This document shows, piece after piece, positions 7,964 to 14,558 of a stretch of 19,641 bases of DNA. The notes under the pieces were generated by a model, which saw only the letters and a program-made list of their open reading frames with translations, did not search any database and was not told the DNA's origin. This DNA is from Archangium sp. Its GTDB lineage: Bacteria > Myxococcota > Myxococcia > Myxococcales > Myxococcaceae. Location: positions 1-19,641 of the forward strand of contig JAEUJR010000474.1 of NCBI GenBank assembly GCA_016793585.1, given 5' to 3'. The translations under genes and the position numbers were made by a program. Each line of letters opens with the position of its first letter. Position 1 is the first letter of the stretch.

Positions 7964-8713
7964 GTGTTCCTCAAGTCACGTTGGTATTCGCAGCGCCTCG
8001 GCCAGGAAGCGACGCTCGCCCGCTGGGGCACCTTCGGTCAGCCGGTGCTGGTGTTGCCCACCGCCGGTGGTGACGCGGAAGAAATCGAACGCTTCCAGAT
8101 GATGAAGGTGCTCGACCCGCTGCTCACCGCGGGCCGCATCAAGGTGTACTCGTGCGACAGCGTCGGCGGCCGCGTGTGGTTCAACCGCGTCGGCAGCCCC
8201 GCGTACCGCATGAAGATGCAGGACCAGTTTCATCAGTACATTCGTGAAGAGGTGGTGCCCGCGATTCGAATGGACTGTCAGAGCCCCGACATTCCCATCT
8301 GGACGACGGGCGCCAGCATCGGCGCGTTCCACGCAGCCGCGCTCGTGTGCCGCTACCCCGACGTCTTCACGAAGGCGCTGCCGATGAGCGGCACCTTCAA
8401 CCTGATGCGCTTCATCGAGGCCGACCACCCGACCGATGATTTCCGCCGCGCGTCTCCGCTGTACTTCGTGCCGCACCTGAACGGCCGCCACCTCGAGCTG
8501 TTGCAGACCCGCTACATCCACATCGTGACCGGTGAAGGAAAGTGGGAGTCGCTGAAGGAGAGCTGGGGGCTCGCCAACGTGCTGGGGCCGAAACGAATCC
8601 CCAACTACGTCGACTCGTGGGGCCCCAAGTGGGACCACGACTGGGTGACGTGGCGTGCGATGCTGCCGAAGTACCTCGACGAGTGGACGAAGCCGACGAC
8701 GCCGCAGAGCTGA
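7964..8713 (+). CDS. Esterase of alpha/beta-hydrolase fold (COG4947-like)
   Basis: Predicted protein of 249 residues from GTG 7964, nine bases after the ATP-grasp stop, with AAAGG at 7954-7958 as ribosome binding site. It is a single-domain alpha/beta hydrolase: an N-terminal strand pair (GQPVLVLPTAGGDAEEIERF), nucleophile elbow TTGASIGAFHA with Ser118, and a C-terminal KWDHDWVTWR that supplies the catalytic His225. The short form without an N-terminal beta-sandwich resembles uncharacterised esterases of COG4947 more than Fes. There is no signal peptide. It is the second hydrolase in this operon and lies between the two ligase genes. It could be a thioesterase, deacylase or acyltransferase on the pathway product; the sequence cannot distinguish these. 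Confidence 0.85.
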   Translation: MFLKSRWYSQRLGQEATLARWGTFGQPVLVLPTAGGDAEEIERFQMMKVLDPLLTAGRIKVYSCDSVGGRVWFNRVGSPAYRMKMQDQFHQYIREEVVPAIRMDCQSPDIPIWTTGASIGAFHAAALVCRYPDVFTKALPMSGTFNLMRFIEADHPTDDFRRASPLYFVPHLNGRHLELLQTRYIHIVTGEGKWESLKESWGLANVLGPKRIPNYVDSWGPKWDHDWVTWRAMLPKYLDEWTKPTTPQS

Positions 8714-8749
8714 ACCGCCGCACCGCTGCAACACCTGGGGAGAGTTTCC

Positions 8750-10714
8750 ATGGCCGAGCTGGAGACGACGCAGCGCCACAAAGAAGTCGACGGAGAGCTG
8801 AACGGCGAGTCTCGCCGCGACTACATGCACGCGCTCTTGAGCGAGCTGCGGGCGCTCGAGCGCATGGTGAAGGGCGGCGCCTTCGAGCGTGGCGTCTCTC
8901 GTATCGGCGCCGAGCAGGAGATGTTCCTCGTCGACTCCGCGTTCCAGCCCACGGGCGCGGCGATGCCGCTGCTCGAGAAGCTCAAAGACCCGACGCGCTA
9001 CACGACCGAGCTCGGCGCCTTCAACCTCGAGATGAACGCCTCGTCGCAGACGTTCGCGGGTGACGGCCTGGCGACGCTCGAGGCCGAGCTGCACCAACTC
9101 TACGCGCGGGTGCGTGAAGCGGGCGCCACCATGGGCGTCACCCCGGTGCTCGCCGGCATTCTGCCCACCATTCACAAGACCGACCTCGGGCTCGAGAACA
9201 TGGTGCCCAAGCCGCGGTACCAGGCGCTCAACCGCGCCATGCAGCGCGCGCGCGGCGAGCACTTCGACTTCTCGATTCGCGGCATGGACGAGCTGGTGGT
9301 GAAGCACGACTCGGTGATGGTCGAGGCCACGTGCGCCAGCTTTCAGGTGCACCTGCAGCTGACCGAGCCCGAGCGCTTCGCGCAGATGTACAACCTGGCG
9401 CAGATGCTGACGGCGCCGGTGCTGGCCGTGGGCACGAACTCGCCGCTGCTCTTCGGCCGCCGCCTCTGGAGCGAGACGCGCATCGCCGTCTTCGAGCAGA
9501 GCTGTGACATTCGCACGCCTGGCCTGCACCTGCGTGACTCCATCGGCCGCGTGTCATTCGGGCGTGGCTGGCTCAAAGGCAGCGTCGTCGACTTGTTCAA
9601 AGAGAACGTCTCGCGCTTCCGCCCGCTCGTCGGCACCACGCAAGATGGGCCCGATGGGCTCGAGGCGCTCGAAGCCGGCCTCGTGCCGTCGATGAAGGCG
9701 CTGCGGCTGCACTCGGGCACCGTCTATCGGTGGAACCGCCCCTGTTACGGCATCTCTGACAACGGCAAGCCGCACCTGCGCATCGAGCTGCGGTGTCTGC
9801 CGTCGGGCCCGACGATTGCCGATGAAGTGGCGAACGGCGCGTTCTGGCTCGGCCTGATGAGCGAGCTCGGCGCGACCATCGACGACGTCGCCGAGCGCAT
9901 GAGCTTCGACGAGGCGCGGGTGAACCTGTACGCCGCTGCGCGTGACGGCCTGCGGGCGCGCTTCACCTGGCTCGATGGAGAAGAAGTGCTGGCGCAGCCG
10001 CTCGTGCTCGACCGGTTGTTGCCGCTCGCGCGCGCCGGCCTCGACCGCGCGAAGGTGAACCCGAAAGACATCAACCGCTACCTCGGCATCATCGAGCGGC
10101 GCGCGCGCAGCCTGCACACCGGCTCGTCGTGGCAGCTCAACTCGCTCTCGCGCATGAAGGGGCGTGGAACGCCGGGCGCGCGGGCGACGGCGCTGGTGGC
10201 CGGCATGGTGGCGCGGCAGAAGTCAGACACCGTGGTCGCCGACTGGGAGCTCGCGACGCTCAGCGAGAAGGACGCGGCGAGCACCGACTTCCAGAAGGTG
10301 TCGCAGTTGATGGTGAGCGACATCTACAGCGTGAGCCCCGATGACCCGGTCGAGCTCGTGAGCGAGCTGATGGCCTGGGAGCGCGTGCGCTACGTGCCGG
10401 TCGAAGACGAGAAGGGCCGGCTGGTCGGGCTCGTGTCGTCGCGCGGGGTGATGCGGCATTTGACTGACGTCGCGCGAGGCGCGGCTCCGCGTGGTGGTGC
10501 GGTCTCGGCCATCATGAAGACCGAGCTGGTGACGGTGACGCCTGACACGTCGACGGCGACCGCGATTGCGCTGATGAAGCGGCACAAGGTGGGCGCGCTG
10601 CCGGTGGCGGTTGATGGGCACATCGTGGCGATGCTGACCGAGAACGAGTTCGTCGACGCGGCGACCAAGGTGCTCGAGTCGCAGGGCACTGGAGCCTCGA
10701 AAGACGGCGCGTGA
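8750..10714 (+). CDS. GCS2-family (glutamate-cysteine ligase type) enzyme fused to two CBS domains
   Basis: Predicted protein of 654 residues; ATG 8750 is preceded by a strong GGGGAGAG site (8737-8744). Residues ~45-450 form a GCS2 (YbdK/EgtA-like, glutamine-synthetase-fold) ligase. Hallmarks are IGAEQEMFLVD (Glu55, Glu57), GAFNLEMNAS (Glu94, Asn96) and the basic HLRIELRCLPSGPTIADE segment. Family members join the gamma- or alpha-carboxylate of an amino acid, often glutamate, to an amine using ATP. Residues ~516-645 hold a CBS pair (QLMVSDIYSVSPDDPV... and AIMKTELVTVTPDTST...), which in other enzymes binds adenine nucleotides or S-adenosylmethionine. The enzyme is therefore probably allosterically controlled. 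It is far longer than YbdK-type proteins (about 370-400 residues), owing to the CBS extension and linker. It is the last gene of the operon. Confidence 0.9.
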   Translation: MAELETTQRHKEVDGELNGESRRDYMHALLSELRALERMVKGGAFERGVSRIGAEQEMFLVDSAFQPTGAAMPLLEKLKDPTRYTTELGAFNLEMNASSQTFAGDGLATLEAELHQLYARVREAGATMGVTPVLAGILPTIHKTDLGLENMVPKPRYQALNRAMQRARGEHFDFSIRGMDELVVKHDSVMVEATCASFQVHLQLTEPERFAQMYNLAQMLTAPVLAVGTNSPLLFGRRLWSETRIAVFEQSCDIRTPGLHLRDSIGRVSFGRGWLKGSVVDLFKENVSRFRPLVGTTQDGPDGLEALEAGLVPSMKALRLHSGTVYRWNRPCYGISDNGKPHLRIELRCLPSGPTIADEVANGAFWLGLMSELGATIDDVAERMSFDEARVNLYAAARDGLRARFTWLDGEEVLAQPLVLDRLLPLARAGLDRAKVNPKDINRYLGIIERRARSLHTGSSWQLNSLSRMKGRGTPGARATALVAGMVARQKSDTVVADWELATLSEKDAASTDFQKVSQLMVSDIYSVSPDDPVELVSELMAWERVRYVPVEDEKGRLVGLVSSRGVMRHLTDVARGAAPRGGAVSAIMKTELVTVTPDTSTATAIALMKRHKVGALPVAVDGHIVAMLTENEFVDAATKVLESQGTGASKDGA

Positions 10715-10727
10715 GGCGCGTTCAGCA

Positions 10728-11071
10728 GTGAGGCCCGAACACGGCTCGGCCTGTGTGCTCGTTCTTCTCCTCCTCGCCTGCGCTCCTGCCAACGTGGGTG
10801 AGGCGTGTGACCGCATCGTGCGGGCGCAGTGCGAACACGCTGGCCGCTGCCTGTCCTCCAGCTCGACTGTGTTTCGGTTGGGGTTCGCACCTGTTGCGCT
10901 GATCAAGGCGTCTGCGGACGACCGCTGATGGACCCCGAAGCCACCGACCGCTGCGTCCTTGCGACGCAGGACCAGGACTGCTTCGACTGGAAATCCTGGG
11001 CGGCGGGCTCCAGGACAGCACCGCCAACGGTGGCCCGCGCGTGTGTCGGCGCCGCTGCAGTCGGGAATTGA
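10728..11071 (+). pseudogene. Frameshifted Cys-rich lipoprotein gene
   Basis: A GTG at 10728 opens a frame whose first 18 residues are a lipoprotein signal (VLVLLLLAC, lipidated Cys18). The reading continues as ACDRIVRAQCEHAGRC and then becomes non-informative, stopping at 10926-10928. From about 10855 the frame two bases later continues the expected pattern (LDCVSVGVRTCC, CGRPLMDPEATDRC, QDQDC) to TGA 11069-11071. Joined, the two halves make a plausible ~114-residue secreted protein with regularly spaced cysteines, common among myxobacterial lipoproteins. One missing base near 10850-10862 would explain it. It could be a true pseudogene or a sequencing/assembly error. It lies 13 nt after the GCS2-CBS gene and may be an appended passenger. 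Confidence 0.55.
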
Positions 11072-11111
11072 GTTCAGCGCAACTTCTCCGGAGTCAGCGG
11101 GTTCGAGGGGC

Positions 11112-12209
11112 ATGCGCCGACTGTCGTTCGCCGTGTGTGTCGTCTTTCTGGTGGGTTGTGGGCCCGTCCCTGCCCTTGATGGCGGCAGCGTGGACCCGGA
11201 CAGCGGCGCGCCCGACTTCGATGCAGGCATGCCGGCTGACGCAGGCACTCCGCTCGACGCAGGCATCGGTGTCGACGCCGGCCCCACCGAGGCCGCGCGC
11301 ATCGCTGCAGCAACCCAGACCGCGAACACGAACCCGGCCTGCAGCCTCACCACGCTGCCCGAGGGCTTCTACTGGGAGATCGGCGACCGAAACGGCATGC
11401 GCGCATCGGGCTCGGTGGTGGGCTCCAACACGCCCATGCCGACCCAGGTCATCGCCATCGCTTCGGCGTCGAAGTGGCTCTACTCGACGTACGTGCTGCA
11501 GAAGGTCGGCAGCGTTCGGCAGAGCGACGTGCCCTTCCTCAACTTCACCAGCGGCACCGTCTTCCCGCCGGCCATGGGCACGAAGGAGCTGACCTGCGCT
11601 GCCGGAGAGACGGTCGCCGAGTGCGCGGCCAGCGCGGTGGAGCGGCCCTCCGCCGTGGGCAAGTTCTTCTACAGCGCCGGCCATTTTCAGAAGCACGCGG
11701 CGACCGTCATGGGCCTGGGCGCGATGAACGGCGCGGCGCTGACGACCGAGGTCGACTCGGTGCTCGGCCTCGGAGACCTCAGGTATCTGCAGACGAACCT
11801 CGCGGGCGGCGCCAACACCAGCGCGAGCGGCTACGCCACGTTCCTGCGTCGCTTGTTGAACGGTGGCTTCGTCATGTCGGCGAACCTTGGCGGCGAGAAG
11901 GTCTGTGCGTCGGAGGCCTGTGTCGCTGGCGCCGTCGCCTCACCCGCTCCGCCCACCGAGGGCTGGAGGTACTCGCTCGGCCATTGGGTGGAGGACGACC
12001 CGATGGTCGGCGACCACGCCTTCAGCAGCGCCGGCGCGCTCGGCTTCTACCCGTGGATCGACCAGACGAAGACCTGGTACGGCCTCATCGCGCGCCGGGC
12101 GCCAAGCGCTGGCGGAGACCAGGGCGTCGCGTCGCTCAAGTGCGGCCGCCTCATTCGACAGGCGTGGGTCACGGGCGTCGCCACCACTTCGACCACGCCG
12201 ACGCCGTGA
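11112..12209 (+). CDS. Lipoprotein with serine beta-lactamase/penicillin-binding-protein-like fold
   Basis: Predicted protein of 365 residues; ATG 11112 follows GAGGGG and starts a lipoprotein signal (VVFLVGCGP, lipidated Cys16). An in-frame upstream extension exists but would mask this signal. Residues ~22-60 are an Asp-Ala-Gly linker (DAGMPADAGTPLDAG). The catalytic domain shows the SxxK tetrad S118-A-S-K121. It has a YSAGH segment (Tyr187) where YxN motifs normally lie, and SSAGALGFYPWID (~305-317) where the K/H-T-G strand is expected. The Asn of YxN and the basic residue of KTG are not conserved, so D,D-peptidase or beta-lactamase activity is doubtful; an esterase or altered hydrolase is equally possible. 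Extra cysteines may form disulfides. The gene ends 1 nt from the convergent amidotransferase gene. Confidence 0.8.
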   Translation: MRRLSFAVCVVFLVGCGPVPALDGGSVDPDSGAPDFDAGMPADAGTPLDAGIGVDAGPTEAARIAAATQTANTNPACSLTTLPEGFYWEIGDRNGMRASGSVVGSNTPMPTQVIAIASASKWLYSTYVLQKVGSVRQSDVPFLNFTSGTVFPPAMGTKELTCAAGETVAECAASAVERPSAVGKFFYSAGHFQKHAATVMGLGAMNGAALTTEVDSVLGLGDLRYLQTNLAGGANTSASGYATFLRRLLNGGFVMSANLGGEKVCASEACVAGAVASPAPPTEGWRYSLGHWVEDDPMVGDHAFSSAGALGFYPWIDQTKTWYGLIARRAPSAGGDQGVASLKCGRLIRQAWVTGVATTSTTPTP

Positions 12210-12210
12210 C

Positions 12211-12909
12211 TCAGCGCCTCGCGACGCGCGCGAAGTGATGCGCCAGCCGCTCGATGACGGCGCGGTTCTCGGCTTCGGCGCCGCGCAGCTTGCCGAGGTG
12301 TGAGGCCAGCTCCGTCACGTCCTTCCCGGCGGCGGCGAGGTCGTCTTTCGCGGCGGTGAGCCACTGGCCAAACTGGTCGCCGGTCAGCTCGAGGTGAAAC
12401 TGAAACCCGAAGCTGTCTTTGAGCCGAAACGCCTGCTGCGTGTACCGGTCTGTCGAGGCGAGCAGCGTGGCGCCTTCGACCGGCGTGAAGGTGTCTTCGT
12501 GCCAGTGCGCCACCATCGACTTCGGCTTGAGGCCTTTGAGCACGTCGTCTTCGAGCGCCTGCTTCGTCCACCGCACTGGCCCCACGCCCACCTCGAACCC
12601 ATTCTTCCCCCGCGTCACGGTGCTGCCCGCCGCAGCCGCGAGCAGCTGCGCGCCGAGGCAGATGCCCAGGCAGGGGCGCTCCAGCGCGAGCCGCTCGATG
12701 AGGAACGCGAGCTCGTCGTTCAGGAACGGGTGCGCGCTGGTGTCGGCGACGCTCATGGAGCCACCCAGCACGACGACCAGCTCGGCCTCGAGGTCGGCGT
12801 GCTCCACCCCGCGAAACCGCTTCGTGAACGAGAAGCCCTCGCTCGACAGCGCTGCTTCGAACAGGCCCAGACCTTCGTGAGCTTCGTGCTGCAGAATGAC
12901 GGCGCGCAT
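12211..12909 (-). CDS. Class I glutamine amidotransferase domain protein (GuaA-type GATase)
   Basis: Predicted protein of 232 residues. It has the full class I GATase triad: nucleophile Cys84 in PCLGICLGAQLLA, and His172/Glu174 in FGFQFHLELT. The N-terminal strand (MRAVILQHEAHEGLG) and LVVVLGGSMSVAD (residues ~45-56) also fit the family. It is a free-standing GATase, with no synthetase domain and no synthetase gene next to it. Such proteins hydrolyse glutamine or, in the gamma-glutamyl-hydrolase branch, gamma-glutamyl amides. No signal peptide is present, so it is cytoplasmic. It converges on the beta-lactamase-like gene with a 1-nt gap and diverges from the DUF2378 gene across 102 nt, where I see no strong promoter hexamers. 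Confidence 0.88.
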   Translation of the reverse strand: MRAVILQHEAHEGLGLFEAALSSEGFSFTKRFRGVEHADLEAELVVVLGGSMSVADTSAHPFLNDELAFLIERLALERPCLGICLGAQLLAAAAGSTVTRGKNGFEVGVGPVRWTKQALEDDVLKGLKPKSMVAHWHEDTFTPVEGATLLASTDRYTQQAFRLKDSFGFQFHLELTGDQFGQWLTAAKDDLAAAGKDVTELASHLGKLRGAEAENRAVIERLAHHFARVARR

Positions 12910-13011
12910 GGCGGCGCACTCGACTCCCCGCGGCCGCGCACGTCAACGCGTCGTTCCACCTCGAGCGGAACCAGTACCCCCGCGCGTGCCGATGGGCATA
13001 CTGCCGCCGTC

Positions 13012-13560
13012 ATGGCTGGGGCCGACCTCGAGCGCGTCATCTTTCCCGCACAGGCCGAAGGGCTGCTCCGAGGCCTGCACCCCGACGTCACCGACGCGCT
13101 GGCCTCGAAGCTGAAGACGCTCGCCCTCGACCCGGGCCAACCGTTCCCGCCTGCCTGGCCCTCGAGCCGGCTCAAGGAGTGGCTCGATGCCATCTCCGAC
13201 GTCATCTACGAGTCGTCGACGCGCGACGAAGCCCATCGCCGCATCGGGCGCCGCTTCATCGATGGCTGGCAGCGCACGATGCTGGGCGCGGCGTCGGCGC
13301 AGCTGCTCAAGGTGCTGGGCACCCGCCGCGCGCTCGAGCGCCTCACCCGCGCGTTTCGCACTGGCGACAACTACACCGAGTCGTCGGTGACGTTTCCTGC
13401 GCCAACCGTCGCCCTCGTGACGGTGCGCTCCGAGCCGTTGCCGCACTACATCGCAGGCGTGCTCGACGGCGGGCTGTCGCTGCTGAACCTGAAGGGGCGT
13501 GTGTCGGTCGAGAGCGTCACCGGCGACGTCATGGTGTTTCGCATCGAGTGGGAGGGGTGA
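13012..13560 (+). CDS. TIGR02265/DUF2378 family protein (myxobacteria-restricted)
   Basis: Predicted protein of 182 residues from ATG 13012. The pattern fits the Myxococcales-restricted TIGR02265 (DUF2378) family: an N-terminal EGLLRGLHPDVTDALASKL segment, a central AHRRIGRRFIDGWQRTMLG helix, then LGTRRALERLTRAFRTGDNYTESS and a C-terminal beta-rich part with an LPHYIAGVLDGG turn. Myxobacterial genomes carry many paralogues; the function is not established, though the fold recalls ligand-binding regulatory domains. No signal peptide is visible. The next gene follows after 4 nt with a shared ribosome binding site, so the two are almost certainly co-transcribed, suggesting a joint role with the cyclase-like protein. 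Confidence 0.85.
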   Translation: MAGADLERVIFPAQAEGLLRGLHPDVTDALASKLKTLALDPGQPFPPAWPSSRLKEWLDAISDVIYESSTRDEAHRRIGRRFIDGWQRTMLGAASAQLLKVLGTRRALERLTRAFRTGDNYTESSVTFPAPTVALVTVRSEPLPHYIAGVLDGGLSLLNLKGRVSVESVTGDVMVFRIEWEG

Positions 13561-13564
13561 CGTC

Positions 13565-14224
13565 ATGAAGAAGCTGCTGCTGCTGGCGCTCGTGAGCGGG
13601 TGCGCGACGACGTCTGGCGTCACCCTTCAGGAGAAGGACCTCGACCGCATGCTCGACGAGCGAATCGCGGCCGAAGACGCGAACGACGAGGCGCGCGCCG
13701 CCGCGAAGGACGCCGAGCTCAAGGCCCGCATGCAGCCGCTGGCCGTCTTCATCTCTGACATGAGCGGCTTCTCGAAGCTCACCCGCGAGAAGGGCATCGC
13801 CTGGTTCCTCGCGCAGATTCGCCGCATGGAGCGCGTCGCCGAGCCCCTGATGGCGAAACACCGCGTCGAGCTGGTGAAGCAGTACGGCGATGACCTGTTC
13901 ATCGTGTCGGACGACGCAGCGCGGCTGGTGGCCTTCGCGAGGGAGTTCCTCGCGGCGCTCGAGCTCGAGAAGGCGAAGGGCCACGCGCTGCGCGTCAGCA
14001 TCGGCATCGCGAAGGGTGACGTGCTGCGCGTCGGCAACGACCTCTTCGGAGACGCCGTCAACCGCGCCTCGAAGCTCGGTGAAGACATGGGCGAAGCCGA
14101 AGAGCTGCTGCTGGGCCTCGAGGTGTTCGACGCGCTGAGCCCCGAAGCAAAGGCGGGCTGCGTCGTTCAACCGGAAGGCACGCGCGACTCGAAGTTCCCC
14201 TTCGCGCTGTGCACGAAGCCCTGA
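13565..14224 (+). CDS. Lipoprotein with class III adenylate/guanylate cyclase homology domain
   Basis: Predicted protein of 219 residues. ATG 13565 is supported by GGAGGGG at ~13551-13557 and 4-nt spacing from the upstream stop. Residues 1-13 are a short lipoprotein signal (LLLLALVSGC, Cys13). Residues ~21-56 are a charged probable coiled coil. Residues 58-185 form the cyclase homology domain: metal Asp65 in FISDMSGFS, purine-site Lys105 and metal Asp109 in KQYGDDLF, and the GNDLFGDAVNRASKL segment with Asn166. The transition-state Arg of the usual N-x-A-x-R is Lys170 here. Class III cyclases use cytoplasmic ATP/GTP, so a secreted, lipid-anchored domain is unexpected. It may be a degenerate binding module, or the signal may act as an uncleaved anchor. 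Pairing with the TIGR02265 gene suggests signalling. Confidence 0.82.
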   Translation: MKKLLLLALVSGCATTSGVTLQEKDLDRMLDERIAAEDANDEARAAAKDAELKARMQPLAVFISDMSGFSKLTREKGIAWFLAQIRRMERVAEPLMAKHRVELVKQYGDDLFIVSDDAARLVAFAREFLAALELEKAKGHALRVSIGIAKGDVLRVGNDLFGDAVNRASKLGEDMGEAEELLLGLEVFDALSPEAKAGCVVQPEGTRDSKFPFALCTKP

Positions 14225-14282
14225 GCACTGATGAAGCGCTCTGGCTCGAACACGGCGACGACCGCGAAAGACGGTGAACTGT

Positions 14283-14558
14283 TCAGCCAGCCAGCAACCG
14301 CTTGCCGACGAGCGCGGTGAGGAGTGGCTTCACCGCGTCACGAGAGAGCCCTTTCGTCTCGGCGCGCACCAGCAGGCGCTCGACGACCTCTGCTTCACGA
14401 GCGGGGTCGGTGCGGGGCAGTGCCTGCTGCTCCTTCCACTGCCACAGCGCGTCGACCACCTGCGCGCGGTGCACGAGCAGGTCGAGCAGCGCGTCGTCGA
14501 GGTTGTCGATGAGCCTGCGGTTGGCCTCGAGGTACTCGCGCTGCTTCGGCGTCATCAT
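14283..14558 (-). CDS. Small AroQ (chorismate mutase type II)-like protein
   Basis: Predicted protein of 91 residues whose ATG overlaps the stop of the U32 gene (ATGA, 4 nt), so it is translationally coupled. It has the three-helix AroQ pattern. Compared by eye with E. coli chorismate mutase, Arg14, Arg31, Lys42, Asp51, Arg54 and Glu55 fall at the spacing of Arg11, Arg28, Lys39, Asp48, Arg51 and Glu52. The protein ends at GKRLLAG, with no residues equivalent to the C-terminal Ser84 and Gln88 that help bind the ether oxygen and carboxylate. It may be a weak or altered mutase, or an AroQ-fold protein with another ligand. No other shikimate-pathway gene is nearby. It converges on the cyclase gene with 58 nt between stops. 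Confidence 0.75.
   Translation of the reverse strand: MMTPKQREYLEANRRLIDNLDDALLDLLVHRAQVVDALWQWKEQQALPRTDPAREAEVVERLLVRAETKGLSRDAVKPLLTALVGKRLLAG

Noticed and set aside
7976..9529. A 517-codon minus-strand open frame opposite the second esterase and GCS2 genes
   Set aside because: It spans two well-supported plus-strand genes and their junction, and its composition is that of an antisense shadow.
12950..12972. Inverted repeat GTTCC...GGAAC between the amidotransferase and DUF2378 genes
   Set aside because: Arms are only about five bases with a nine-base loop and no associated promoter hexamers, so it is likely chance.
12394..13011. N-terminal extension of the DUF2378 gene
   Set aside because: It reads antisense to the amidotransferase gene, which has a full catalytic triad; the family pattern begins at ATG 13012.
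14225..14282. Search for a bidirectional terminator between the cyclase and AroQ-like stops
   Set aside because: No GC-rich hairpin with a following T-run could be found in the 58 nt.
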